A DNA stretch of 49,922 nucleotides from Acidobacteria bacterium Ga0077553. GTDB lineage: Bacteria > Acidobacteriota > Terriglobia > Bryobacterales > Bryobacteraceae. The stretch lies in the NCBI GenBank assembly GCA_001464575.1, contig LNFE01000116.1:1-49922 (forward strand), written 5' to 3'. The notes below the pieces were generated by a model that was given only the letters and a program-made list of their open reading frames with translations, made no database searches and was not told the origin of the DNA. Positions within the stretch are counted from its first letter, which is position 1, and each line of letters opens with the position of its first letter. The translations under genes were made by a program, and so were the position numbers. Positions 1 through 10,200 of this stretch are shown here, piece by piece.

Positions 1-83
1 CAATTCATTATTTCCGCGACTTCGTGCTGCCGGAAAAGAAATTCCGCCAGCCTAAGACCGCTTGCCGCCGTCGCCGCCGCTGA
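1..83 (+). CDS. 3' end of an unidentified protein (truncated by window edge)
   Basis: An open frame enters from the left edge and stops at TGA 81-83, giving 26 residues. They include a hydrophobic/aromatic stretch (IHYFRDFVLPEKKF) and end in a run of five arginines. This reads as the tail of a coding sequence, but it is too short to assign a family. The 3' part overlaps a small convergent ORF on the other strand (52-147). I see no function and am unsure that it is coding. Confidence 0.35.
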   Translation, partial: IHYFRDFVLPEKKFRQPKTACRRRRR

Positions 84-147
84 TCTCAATCGCCATCCAA
101 ATTACAATCATAAGGGAAATCACGTAGATAGCGTCTGAGAGATTCAT
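52..147 (-). CDS. Possible 31-residue single-span membrane peptide
   Basis: ATG at 147 opens a 31-codon frame. It has a short polar start (MNLSDA), one strongly hydrophobic segment of about 16 residues (IYVISLMIVIWMAIEI) and a Gly/Asp/Lys tail (SGGDGGKRS). The shape is that of a small single-pass membrane protein. It lies 60 bases downstream of the Cys/His-rich membrane protein on the same strand, so it could be the last cistron of that transcript. I see no good Shine-Dalgarno sequence, and the 3' end overlaps the plus-strand frame ending at 83. Chance occurrence is possible. Confidence 0.3.
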   Translation of the reverse strand: MNLSDAIYVISLMIVIWMAIEISGGDGGKRS

Positions 148-208
148 GAGGGGTCCAGGGGTCTTCAGTACCCAGCATAGAGCGAGAGGTGCAGATCGGC
201 AATAGCAG

Positions 209-559
209 TTAGTCCCAGTACCCCTGGCCAATTCCTACTAGTAGCGCCCCGATTCCCCCTAGAAGAGGAAACGCCAACCACCCACCCAACAACCGCCGTC
301 CCCAGCCCAAGGGCCGCTTCGTGAACGCCAGCCACCCCTGTGCCGTAAACACCGGCACCATCGCGGCGACAAACCCAACGCCGCCGTGCGTGCACCACGG
401 GCAATGTTTGGCCGCGTGATGATCGTGGATGTTGCAGTGGTCCGCCCCGGCCCCCAGGACGCCCTGGCAGCCGCATTGGTAAACCAGATTACAGAAGTCG
501 ATCGCAAAGAACGCCGCCACCCCTGCGGTGGCTACGAAAATCGCGATCTTGGTTTTCAT
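209..559 (-). CDS. Small Cys/His-rich integral membrane protein
   Basis: This is a 116-residue protein with an N-terminal hydrophobic segment (about 4-22), then a polar loop rich in possible metal or thiol ligands, then two or three more hydrophobic segments (about 59-75 and 90-112). The loop holds Cys23, Cys29, Cys31, Cys42, His45, His47, His48, His52, Cys53, Cys56 and His58, including a CPWC pair. I do not recognise a named family. The loop suggests metal binding or a redox-active disulfide; that is inference. Its ATG overlaps the TGA of the anthranilate synthase gene (ATGA, 556-559), so the two are probably translationally coupled. Confidence 0.8.
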   Translation of the reverse strand: MKTKIAIFVATAGVAAFFAIDFCNLVYQCGCQGVLGAGADHCNIHDHHAAKHCPWCTHGGVGFVAAMVPVFTAQGWLAFTKRPLGWGRRLLGGWLAFPLLGGIGALLVGIGQGYWD

Positions 560-2718
560 CCCGTCACCAGGCGCCGGCTCTTGGCCCGCCCATGGATCCG
601 GACCATGTTTTCGATCATCCGCACCCCGGCCCGGCCTTCCATCGTCAATATCGACTCTGGATGGAACTGCACCGCTTCGACGGGCAGTTCTTTATGCCGA
701 ACGCCCATAATGATGCCGTCCTCGCTCCGCGCCGTCACTTCCAGGCAGTCGGGCAACTTCTCGGGCAGCGCATAGAGGGAATGGTAGCGGCCCACCTTCA
801 AAGGATCCGCCAGTCCGGCAAAGCAACCGGCCCCGCCATGCCGCACCAGCGACGGCTTGCCGTGCATGGGGTAATCCAGCACGCCGAGTTCACCCCCGAA
901 CGCCTCCACGATGCCCTGCAGACCTAGACAGACGCCCAGCACCGGATACCCGGCCCGCGCCGCAAATCGCACCAAAGTCGGCACCCCGAAATCTTCTGGC
1001 CGGCCCGGTCCCGGCGAAATCAAAATCAGGTCCGGATCGATCTCCTCAATCTTGGCTTCCGAGATTCCGGCACGGTAGGTCACCACGTCCGCGCCGGTCT
1101 GGCGCGCATAGTTCGCCAGCGTCAGCACGAAGCAATCGTCGTTGTCGACAAGCAATAGCTTCAGTCCCTCGCCCACCCGCGCCGGCTCGTCGGCAACCGT
1201 CTTCACCGGCTTACCCATGGCGAGAGCCCGGAAGAACCCGGTGGCCTTGATCTGCGTCTCCTGCTCCTCGCTCGCCGGGTCGGAGTCGTAGAGCAACGTG
1301 GCCCCGGCCGAGTACGAAGCCAGGCCGTCCTTCAAATGCACGGTCCGGATGGTAATCCCGGTGTTGATATCGCCGTTGAGCGACAGCATCCCGATGGCGC
1401 CGCCGTACCAGCCGCGGGCGTCCTTTTCGAGATTCTCAATTTCCTGCGAAGCGGCCTTCTTCGGAGCGCCGATCAGCGTCACCGCCCACATATGGGACAG
1501 AAACGCGTCAATGGCATCGAATCCCGGCATGAGCAGGCCTTCCACATGGTCGACGGTATGGAAGAGCCCGGCATAGCTCTCAATCAGCCGGCGGCCGATC
1601 ACCTGCACCGTTCCGGGCACGCAAACCCGCGACTTGTCGTTGCGGTCGACGTCCGTGCACATCGTCAACTCGCTCTCTTCCTTGGCCGAACTCAACAGGT
1701 TCTTGATGGCCTCGGCATCGGCCATCGGATCGCCCGTTCGCCGGGCGGTCCCGGAAATTGGACAGGTTTCGACGCGCGGCCCCTCCACCCGGACGAACAT
1801 CTCCGGGCTCGCCCCAATCAACTGTTCTCCGCCCAACTGCAGCAGGAACTCGTAGGGCGAAGGGCTCGCCTGCTGGATGCGGTTGAACAGCACGGAGGGC
1901 TTTTCCGCGTACGGCGTCGAAAACGTCTGCCGCAGCACGACTTCGTAGTAGTCGCCCACCTTCATCCGCGCCCGGACCTTCTCCACGTTCGCCATGTACT
2001 CGGCCGGGGTGTGGTTACTCGTCACCGGAGCCGGCGACAGCACGGGCGGCTTCGGCACCCGGTCCGCATCGGCCGGCAACCCCACGGTGGTCAACTCTTC
2101 GTAGGCGAACTCATACCGATACCGCTCGATCACCTCTTTCTTGCGGTCCATGTAGTAAATGTCGTCGCAGAAGAAGAGGTGCAGATCCTTCCGGTCGCCG
2201 CGTTCGAGGCGCAGTTGGATGGGGTCAAACTGAAACAGCAGGTCGTAGCCGAATGCCCCGACAAAGGAGAGCTTGGAGTCGTCCGGATGCCGGAACTCTT
2301 CGACAATCGCCCGTAGGACAGAGAAAACCGAAGGCTGCTTCGACCGTTCCTCTTCCGGGAAAAACTCCGGCAGCGGCTCCAGCGTCCCGCTCAGCCCGGC
2401 GGCCGTCGTGGCAAAGGACTCCCAGTGCGGATGGTTCGCCAGGAACCGGCCAAACATCTGGCAGATCATGGAACCGCGCTGATTTAGCGCCCGGAACTCG
2501 ACCTTGCGTCCCCAAGCGACCACTTCGAGTGGCGGCTTCATCGATGCGATGTCCCATCGGGAATACCGCCCGGGATACTCGTATCCCGAGGAAAGATAGA
2601 AGCCGCGATAACGGTCCAGATCCTGAAGCAGACTACGGAGGCCCTTCTTATATGGGGCCTTGCTCAGGTTCCGGGTAACCGCTATGCCGCTCTTCGTTTC
2701 GTAGCGGAGAAGTGGCAT
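556..2718 (-). CDS. trpE(G): Fused anthranilate synthase, components I and II
   Basis: This 720-residue protein makes anthranilate from chorismate and glutamine, the first committed step to tryptophan. Residues ~1-500 are the TrpE part: an N-terminal regulatory segment with SSGYEYPGRYSRW, and a chorismate-binding domain with DVDRNDKSRVC and a GTARRTGDP loop. Residues ~515-720 are a class I glutamine amidotransferase with Cys597 (GVCLGLQ), His686 and Glu688 (FHPES). Length and order match the fused TrpE(G) of rhizobia (about 730 residues). The start ATG 2718 has a GAGGG motif about 5 bases upstream. No other trp gene is in the window. The gene sits 35 bases after a broken regulator and overlaps the next membrane-protein gene by 4 bases. 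I see no attenuator-like leader in the short upstream gap. Confidence 0.95.
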   Translation of the reverse strand: MPLLRYETKSGIAVTRNLSKAPYKKGLRSLLQDLDRYRGFYLSSGYEYPGRYSRWDIASMKPPLEVVAWGRKVEFRALNQRGSMICQMFGRFLANHPHWESFATTAAGLSGTLEPLPEFFPEEERSKQPSVFSVLRAIVEEFRHPDDSKLSFVGAFGYDLLFQFDPIQLRLERGDRKDLHLFFCDDIYYMDRKKEVIERYRYEFAYEELTTVGLPADADRVPKPPVLSPAPVTSNHTPAEYMANVEKVRARMKVGDYYEVVLRQTFSTPYAEKPSVLFNRIQQASPSPYEFLLQLGGEQLIGASPEMFVRVEGPRVETCPISGTARRTGDPMADAEAIKNLLSSAKEESELTMCTDVDRNDKSRVCVPGTVQVIGRRLIESYAGLFHTVDHVEGLLMPGFDAIDAFLSHMWAVTLIGAPKKAASQEIENLEKDARGWYGGAIGMLSLNGDINTGITIRTVHLKDGLASYSAGATLLYDSDPASEEQETQIKATGFFRALAMGKPVKTVADEPARVGEGLKLLLVDNDDCFVLTLANYARQTGADVVTYRAGISEAKIEEIDPDLILISPGPGRPEDFGVPTLVRFAARAGYPVLGVCLGLQGIVEAFGGELGVLDYPMHGKPSLVRHGGAGCFAGLADPLKVGRYHSLYALPEKLPDCLEVTARSEDGIIMGVRHKELPVEAVQFHPESILTMEGRAGVRMIENMVRIHGRAKSRRLVTG

Positions 2719-2753
2719 GGAACCCTCAGAAATAAAGGATCAGGATACCACGC

Positions 2754-3835
2754 CTACGCCAGCACCGCCCCCGTCTGGGCCGTATCGTAGCCCGCCAAAA
2801 CCTCCAACTTCCGGCGTAGGGCCGCCCGCTGCAGCACATCCAAAAACACTTGCGCCGCCGGGGTCTCCATCGTCTGCCGCCGCATCACGAAGTCGTACCG
2901 CTCACTTTGCAGGGGCACGAAATCCAGTTGGAACGTCTGCGCGGCCGAGCGGGAGCCACTGCCAGATGTCCATAGGCCAGCCGCTCATACCCCGTCACTT
3001 TTGCCGACGGCACGCCGGCCGCACTCAGAAGTCGGTCGAGCAAAGCCCGGCTGCCCGAACCCGCCTCCCGGTTTACGAACCTCACGCCCCGTTTTGCCAG
3101 ATCTTCTGCCTTGCGAATCTCCTTCGGATTGCCCGGGGCGACCACGAAGCCCTCCTCCCAGCGGGCAAAACTCACCACGGCAAAGTCTTCGCCGGGAAAT
3201 TCGCGCCGCAGGTAGGGCAGGTTGAATTCTCCCGTCGCGGCATCTTGGAGGTGCGACCCCGCCACACTCACTTTGCCCTCTTGAAGCCAAGACAAGGCCA
3301 GGCTGCTGGAAGCCGCCGCCGACACGACCTCGACGCCTCCGCTCCGCTCTACCATCCTCGATACCAATCCGATCGCAGGATCGCATCCCGCCAGCACCAA
3401 CCGTTTCCCGCTGCCCTCATCCGGGGCGAAAGCGACGACCTCGGCCTTGCCTGCCGCCCTCCCCAGTTTGGCCACCACCCCGTCGGCCTCCGGCAGATAG
3501 TACGGAGCGGCGTTCACCGGAATGCACACCCGCCGCGTCCCCACCTGGCTGACGCGGACCGCCTGCCCTTTCGCCACCGGCATCGCGCTCAGCACATCGA
3601 CGGCCAGCGGCTCGGCCGGCGACGGCGGCTCAGAGCCCAGAAAGAACAGCTCCTCCACCCGCGCTTCCAGCGCTCTCGCCAGCCGTAGAGTCACCTCCGT
3701 ATTCGGCATATACGAACCAGATTCGATCGCGTAGACCGTCTGCCTGCTCACGCCCACCCGTTTGGCCAACTCCGCCGCACTAAGGCCCCGGCTGCGCCGC
3801 ACCGCGCTCAACTGGTTCTGAATGCTGGAATCCAT
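2754..3835 (-). pseudogene. XRE-type regulator with periplasmic-binding-protein-like domain, frameshifted
   Basis: The N-terminus is an XRE helix-turn-helix (about residues 5-60, with AAELAKRVGVSRQTVYAIES). A PBP-like ligand domain of the molybdate/tungstate-sensing type (PF12727-like) follows. The initial frame runs well to GYERLAYGHLAVA, then becomes an Arg-rich nonsense tail ending at 2885. The expected C-terminus continues in another frame (RSAAQTFQLDFVPL ... ERYDFVMRR ... TAQTGAVLA) to a TAG at 2754-2756. Family members normally have about a dozen extra residues between these two parts, so a short segment is missing near 2942-2960 and the missing length is 1 modulo 3. It is either a real pseudogene or an assembly dropout. 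It begins 5 bases after the TonB receptor stop and ends 35 bases before trpE(G). Confidence 0.85.
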
Positions 3836-3840
3836 GACCC

Positions 3841-6800
3841 TCAGAATTGTAGCTTAACCACCAATTCGTACACCCGCGGATCCAGAGCCGTCGTAATCGT
3901 GCCAAAAGCAGGATTGCCGAAGCTGCCGTTGGGATTGCCCAGCGGCGGCGTGTTGGTGGCATTGAACGCCTCAGCCCGCAGCTCCGCGCGCACCCTCTCC
4001 GACAGGCGGAACGTCCGGCCGATCATCACGTCCAGCGTGCAGTACCCCGGCCCCACCACCGGGTTCCGCGAACTGTTGCCAATTGTGAACTGCGGCGCCT
4101 GTCGAAACGCGGCGGTGTCAAACCAACGGGACGTCGTCCGTTCCGCGGCCGGCAACGTGGGCTCGCCGATGCGGTTCGGCCGCTGAATCCCGAAGCCGGC
4201 GAACGCATTCAAGTTCGTCGCCTGCGTCACGGCCACCGGGCTGCCCGATTGCAGCCGCACAATCCCCGCTATCTGCCAGCCGCGCAGCCAGCGCCGTCGT
4301 CCGGGCAACTCGTAGACGAACCCGGACGAAAGATTGTGCGGCACGTTGCCCGTGGAAACGTCTTTTTCGAGGCGCTTGTTAAAGCTGTCCGCCGCCTGAA
4401 AATTCGCTACCGGCCCAGTGAGCACGGCGGAATCGAACACCGCTCCGGCATCGTCAATCAGCCGCGAAAACGTATAGGCCAACGTGAACGTCAACCCGCG
4501 CGAGAAGCGTTTCTCCACGCGCCCCTGGAAGGAGTGGTACGTCGAGTGGCCCACGTTGTTGCGGTAGAGCGTCACCGCTGTGAACCGCGGAAACGGCCGC
4601 AGCAGTTGCCCGCGCGGAATCGTCGCGCCCCCCAGCGCGCTGTTCGCCGGCAGTTGGCCGAAGAACGGATTCGCCACCGGCTGCGTCAGTTGCGCGCCCA
4701 GACCGAGTTGCTCCACCGTCAACTGGTTCAGATTCCCGTCCGGCACGCCCAGGCGCGTCAGCTTCGAACCCAGATAGCCGGCCTCCACGCTCCAATCGGC
4801 GCCGAACGTCTTCTGCACACTCAGGTTCCACTGCTGCGCATAGCCGCTGCCGTTGTCCCGCTGCACCCCGAAGACTCCCTGCCCCAGGCCCGCGTCCGGC
4901 CCCGGCGCTTGCAGTCGAACCGTCGGCCCCTGCGAAAGGACGAACGCCGGGTTGATGTTGTCGAGCGTCTGCTGGCCCAGCGTCTGAATGAAGGGGAACA
5001 GCGGCGTCGTAAAGGGCGTCGTGATTCCGGCCTGCTCAATCCACGTCAGGCTATAGCCCGAGCGCAGCACCAGCGAATCACGAAGCGCGTAGGCCAGCCC
5101 CAAGCGGGGCGCGAAGTTACCTTTCTCGAGGTTGCGCGCTGACCGGGGCGTGCCGTTGGCACCCAAAAAGTCCAGCCGCTGCGTGCCCAGGTTGAACACC
5201 GCCCCGCGATCGCCCAGCACCGTCGAAGGAAAGTTCAACGTGTAGCGCACGCCCAGGTTCAGCGTCAGCCGGCGCGTGGCGCGCCAATCGTCCTGCAGGA
5301 AGACTTCGGCGATGCGCGCCCTCGGCTGAATCACGTCCGGCTGCGCATCCAGGCTGAACCGGCCCACCTGCCCCAACAGAAAGGAGCCAAACGCGGAACC
5401 GCCGGTCACCGCGCCGGAGGGCGCCAGCGCGCCCGTAAAGATGTTCGTGAACTGAAAGTTCCCCGTCGGACTCGGCGGCTGCAACACGTCCAGCGTCTGC
5501 AGGCGGATGTCCGCGCCGGCCTTGATCGTGTGGCCACCTCGGATCCACGACAGATTGTCGACAACCTGCGTCACCGACGTCGTGAAGTTCGCGTTCCCGC
5601 TCGCCGGCGGCCCCAACTGTTGCAGGCCCACCACGTCGAAAGTCGGCAGCACGTCGGCAAACGAACTCGCGGGCAAGTTCGGGATTCGTGTCGCCTCGCT
5701 GGCCGGCCGCCCCAGCCGCAGGGCGCTCCGCGCAAATTGGCGCCGCGTATAGCCGGCGCGGAACTGGTTCACCACCGTCGGCGCCACGTTCCACGTATGC
5801 TCGCCCACCACGCTATCGGCCCGCGTCAGGGTGTCGCCGATCACCCCGGCCGTCAGGTTCCCGCTACCATCCGGCAGGGGCGTGGTGGGCCGGCTGTCGT
5901 CCCGCAAAGACGAGTAGCGGCTGAACAGGCGCTGCTTGGCGCCCAGGTAGCGATCCACGCGGACGTCAAACTGCTCGGCCGCCGTGTTGTCGTTGCCCAG
6001 TCGCCGATAGTTGTTCGCGGTGGCCTCGGCCCCCGTGGCGGTGAATACATTGGGGCGGGGATAGCGGTCCACCACGGCCAGCGTGGCCGGATCGATGCGG
6101 CCGGCCGGGATGCGATTCGCGGGAAAGGGATCCCGGGCGAACCCGGCCTCCGTGCGCCGCGTGGTGCCGGGGTCGAAGATCGCGCTCGCGAAGGCCCCGC
6201 CCCGCTGGGCCGTCGTCGGCACGGTGCTCGTCCGCACCACGCCCGTGTTTAGCCGGGTGCCCTGCCAATCGGCGAACAGGAAGGTCTTGTTCTTCTGCAA
6301 CGGGCCGCCCAGCACGAAGCCGTACTGGTTACGGCGGAAGCGCGGCTTGTCGCCCGTGGTCGCAAACAGGTTCCGGGCGTTCAGCTTCTCATTCCGGAAA
6401 AACTCAAACAACGTGCCGTGCCAGGCATTCGTCCCGGACTTCTGATTCACCAGAATCACGCCGCCGTTCGAGCGCCCGTACTCGGCCGAGTAGCTGTTCG
6501 TCTCCACCCGGAACTCTTCAATCGCGTCGATGATCGGATAGTAGGCCACCTGCCCGGGCTCGGGCTGCAGCACGCTGATGCCGTCGTAGATGTACTCGCT
6601 CACCCGCGGCCGGCTGCCGTTGATGCGGGGCAGCAGGTTGCCCGGCGGCAGCGTCACCCCGGGCGAGAGCGCAATCAGCGGCACAAAGTTTCGCCCATCG
6701 AGCGGCAGCGTCACCACCTTGCGTTGCTCCACCACGAAGCTCACCGTGCCCCGCGTCGCCTGCAGCAGGGGCGGAGCCGCCGTCACCTCCACCGTTTGGC

Positions 6801-7146
6801 TCGCATCGCCCAACCGCAGATCCACATCGAGAACCAGCCGATCACCCACCCGCAGCAGAATCTTCTCCCGTTTCAGGGGCGCGAATCGCAGCTTCGTAAT
6901 CGCCAGTTGATACTCCCCGGCCGGCAGAGCCAAGAACTGGTACCCCCCGTCCAGGCCCGTTGCCTGCGAGAACAGCAGCCCCGTTGCCGGGTTTCGTAAC
7001 TCCACCTCCGCCGCCGCTACGGGCAAGCCCGCCGGGTCGCGGATCACGCCCAAAAGATCTGCCTTCGTCGACTGGGCAAAGCCAGATGGCACGGAACAGA
7101 CGAGCAGGAGTTTGCCCAGAGCACGAAGAGTCTGCTTTTTATCCAC
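3841..7146 (-). CDS. Oar-like TonB-dependent receptor with carboxypeptidase-regulatory domain
   Basis: This is a 1101-residue outer membrane protein. It has a signal peptide (about 1-25, LLLVCSVPSGFAQS) and a carboxypeptidase-regulatory-like beta domain (about 28-115, GVIRDPAGLPVAAAEVEL). A plug-like region follows with the typical RNFVPLIALSPGV and YSAEYGRSNGGVILV motifs, then a long beta-barrel ending in an aromatic residue (YELVVKLQF). This architecture is abundant in Acidobacteriota and is thought to import large carbon compounds; the substrate is unknown. The start appears to be GTG 7146, because a TAA lies just upstream in frame. The stop lies 5 bases before the XRE-type regulator, so receptor, regulator and trpE(G) may be co-transcribed. 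Confidence 0.92.
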   Translation of the reverse strand: MDKKQTLRALGKLLLVCSVPSGFAQSTKADLLGVIRDPAGLPVAAAEVELRNPATGLLFSQATGLDGGYQFLALPAGEYQLAITKLRFAPLKREKILLRVGDRLVLDVDLRLGDASQTVEVTAAPPLLQATRGTVSFVVEQRKVVTLPLDGRNFVPLIALSPGVTLPPGNLLPRINGSRPRVSEYIYDGISVLQPEPGQVAYYPIIDAIEEFRVETNSYSAEYGRSNGGVILVNQKSGTNAWHGTLFEFFRNEKLNARNLFATTGDKPRFRRNQYGFVLGGPLQKNKTFLFADWQGTRLNTGVVRTSTVPTTAQRGGAFASAIFDPGTTRRTEAGFARDPFPANRIPAGRIDPATLAVVDRYPRPNVFTATGAEATANNYRRLGNDNTAAEQFDVRVDRYLGAKQRLFSRYSSLRDDSRPTTPLPDGSGNLTAGVIGDTLTRADSVVGEHTWNVAPTVVNQFRAGYTRRQFARSALRLGRPASEATRIPNLPASSFADVLPTFDVVGLQQLGPPASGNANFTTSVTQVVDNLSWIRGGHTIKAGADIRLQTLDVLQPPSPTGNFQFTNIFTGALAPSGAVTGGSAFGSFLLGQVGRFSLDAQPDVIQPRARIAEVFLQDDWRATRRLTLNLGVRYTLNFPSTVLGDRGAVFNLGTQRLDFLGANGTPRSARNLEKGNFAPRLGLAYALRDSLVLRSGYSLTWIEQAGITTPFTTPLFPFIQTLGQQTLDNINPAFVLSQGPTVRLQAPGPDAGLGQGVFGVQRDNGSGYAQQWNLSVQKTFGADWSVEAGYLGSKLTRLGVPDGNLNQLTVEQLGLGAQLTQPVANPFFGQLPANSALGGATIPRGQLLRPFPRFTAVTLYRNNVGHSTYHSFQGRVEKRFSRGLTFTLAYTFSRLIDDAGAVFDSAVLTGPVANFQAADSFNKRLEKDVSTGNVPHNLSSGFVYELPGRRRWLRGWQIAGIVRLQSGSPVAVTQATNLNAFAGFGIQRPNRIGEPTLPAAERTTSRWFDTAAFRQAPQFTIGNSSRNPVVGPGYCTLDVMIGRTFRLSERVRAELRAEAFNATNTPPLGNPNGSFGNPAFGTITTALDPRVYELVVKLQF

Positions 7147-7189
7147 GACATTGACATTTTACCACGACACACGAATCCGACCCGCTGCC

Positions 7190-7213
7190 CGCCTCGCATC
7201 ACGCCTCGCATCA
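7190..7213. repeat. Tandem 12-bp direct repeat between divergent TonB receptor genes
   Basis: The 12-mer CGCCTCGCATCA occurs twice head to tail (7190-7201 and 7202-7213). It lies in the 138-base gap between the two divergent receptor starts (7146 and 7285). It could be a regulator site or a simple duplication. I see no clear paired -35/-10 elements around it. Confidence 0.6.
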
Positions 7214-7284
7214 CCGGTTGTGCTCAGCCCCCACATCGGATATGCTGCCCGCCGATCGTGAGTCTATTTCCCCAGGGGACTACC

Positions 7285-10200
7285 ATGAGAACCGCTATCT
7301 CAAATTCCATCGTGGGAGCGTTACTGGCGCTTTGCCTTCTCCCTCCCTCACTGCCGGCGCAGACTGTCGCCGGTCAGCTCTCGGGTCTGGTCACTGACCC
7401 TTCCGGCGCGGCCATTGCCGGCGCCAGCATCGTTGTCACCGATATCGAGCGAAACGTCAATCTCCGCTCCTCCTCCAACGAGTCCGGCTTCTTCCTGGTC
7501 TCCCCCCTTCCCCCCGGCCGCTACCGGCTCCGCGCGGAGAAGGCCGGATTCCGCGCCCACCTCATCGAACTGATTCCCATCGCCACGCAACAAAAAGCCG
7601 AAGTCAGCATACCCCTGCAGATAGGCGCCGTCAGTGAGTCCGTCACCGTGTCCACCAGCGCCATCTCGATCGACACCACGAGCGCCACCCTCAGCGGCGT
7701 CGTCGAGAACAAACGGATCATCGACCTTCCCCTCAACGGCCGCAACGTCTACGGACTCGCCGCCCTCACCCCGGGCGTCTTTGGATTTCGTCCAGCCGGC
7801 GGGAATGGCGGCGTCGGCGAAGGATTCGAATCCATCGGCCGCTTCACCGTCAACGGAGGCCGCGATTCGTCGAACGCCATCATGATGGACGGCGTACCCG
7901 TCACCATGAACTCCAACACCGCCAACATGAACGCCAATAGCGCCGTCCCCTCCGTCGAAGGCGTCGAAGAGTTCCGTATCCAAACCAACGCCTACAGCGC
8001 CGAGTACGGCCGCAGCGGCGGCGGCGTTCTCACCATCGCCACCAAGAGCGGAACCAACACCCTGCATGGCAGCGCCTTCGAATTCCTTCGCAACAGCAAG
8101 ATGGACGCCAACGGCTGGTTTTCGAACGCCAGCGGCGCCCGGCTCGCCACCTTCCAACGCAACGAGTTCGGCGCCAGCTCCGGCGGCCCGCTCGTGATTC
8201 CGAAAGTCTACGACGGCCGCAACAAAACCTTCTGGTTCGCCGTCTACGAAGGCCGCCGGCAGCGTTCCGCCTCCACGCGCTTCTTCACCCTCCCCACCGA
8301 CGAACAGATGGTGGGCGACTTCTCGAAAACGCTCACCGCCGCCGGCGCGCTCCGCAACATCTACGATCCCTTCTCCACCACCCCCGACCCCGCCCGGCCC
8401 GGCCAGTTCCTCCGCACCATCTTCCCCGGCAACCGCATCCCGCCCTCCCGCATCGATCCCGTCGCCGCCAATGTCTTGAAGTTCTACGGGCCTAGACCGA
8501 ACCTCCCCGGCCAGGTCAACACCAACCAGAACAACTTCTTCTTCCAGGGCAAAGCGCCCACCGACGTCGACCGCGGCACCACAAAAATCGATCACAACTT
8601 CAACGACAGCCAGCGCATCTTTTTCCGCTACACCATCTTCCAGAACCAGAACTCGCAGCCCGAACTCTGGCCCGGCCCCGGCTGTCCCGATGGTGGCTGC
8701 TACTCCAACTACGAACGCCAACAGAACGCCGCGCTCGACTATAGCTGGACCATCAACTCCACCACCCTCCTCAGCCTGCGCTACGGCTTTGCCCGCTCCA
8801 TTCTCGATCGCGGCAGTTGGCACAAAGGCTTCCGGCCCACCACGCTCGGCCTCCCCTCCTACACCGAAACCGGCGCCGACCTGCTCGCCTTCCCCGAATT
8901 CTCGGTCGAAGAGATGACCATGCCCGGCCTGCTCCACCATTGGAACTTCCGGTCCGCCAACCAGTCTCACACCTTCGTCGGCACGCTCTCGAAGGTCGTC
9001 GGCAGCCACTCCCTCAAAACCGGCACCGAAATCCGCGGCAACCTCATCAACCACATGCAAGCGCCCTGGAGCTTGAACTTCAGCTTCAACCGCGGCATGA
9101 CGCAAGGCCCGGACCCTCGTGTCGTCACCCCCAACGGCGGCTTCGGCTTCGCCTCGTTCCTCCTCGGCACCGGCGCCAGTGGCAGCGAAGTCCACGGCAT
9201 CCGGCCCGCTCTTGAAAGCAAGAGCTACGGCTTCTACCTCCAGGACGATTGGAAAGTGAACCGCAAACTCACCCTCAACCTCGGCATCCGCTGGGACTTT
9301 GAAACCGGCCTCACCGAGCGCTACGACCGCTACGCCGTGTTCGACGAAAGCGCCGTCAGCCCCCTCAGCCAGCAGACCGGCCTGAACCTGATGGGCGGTT
9401 GGACCTTCGCCAACACGGGCAATCGTGGCCGGAACCTCAAGAACATTGAATGGGGCAAGATCGCCCCCCGTATCGGCATCGCCTACCAGATCCGCCCCGG
9501 CACCGTCATCCGCACCGGCGGCGGCATCTTCTTCACCACCGCCCCCTACGGCGCCAACAACTACGGCACCGCCCCCTTCCGCGCCAGCACCCCCTGGGTC
9601 ACCACCGTCGACGGCGTCACTCCCACCGACCTGCTGCGCGATCCCTTCCCTGCCGGTGTGCTGCAGCCGGAAGGCTCGCGGAACGGACTGCTCGCCGCCC
9701 TCGGCCAAGGCGTCGGCTCCCCCATCCCCGACGCGATGACCACCCCTAACAATGCCCAATGGAACTTCTCCATCGGCCAGGATCTGGGAAAGAGCTCCGT
9801 TCTCGAAGTCGCCTACGCCGGCAACAAGGGCACCCACCTGCCCCTCGGCTGGCAAATGGATCAGTTACCCGACTCGTTGATCCGCCCCGACGCCGGGCTG
9901 CTCGACACCGTGCCGAACCCCTTCTTCGGCATCATCAGAGTCGGTCCGATGTCCACCCGCACCGTGCAACGCGGCCAACTTCTCACGCCCTATCCCCATA
10001 TCCCCGGCGTCTCCACCGCCGGCACCTCCTGGGGCAACTCCAACTTCCACAGCCTCCAGGTCAGCTTCAAAAAGCGCTTCTCCCAAGCCGGCTCCGCGGT
10101 CGTCGCCTACACTTGGTCCAAGCTCATCGCCGATGGCGGTGACAACGCCTGGGACTCGGCCGGCTTCCGCAACTTCAACTGCCGCGCCTGCGAACGCTCC

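Noticed and set aside
7139..7147. TTATCCACG, a near match to a DnaA box
   Set aside because: One mismatch, single copy, inside a coding start, and no origin genes nearby.
7348..9855. An 835-codon open frame antisense to the second TonB receptor
   Set aside because: It is Gly/Ala/Val/Asp-rich without motifs and mirrors the third-position C bias of the receptor gene, so it is a shadow frame.
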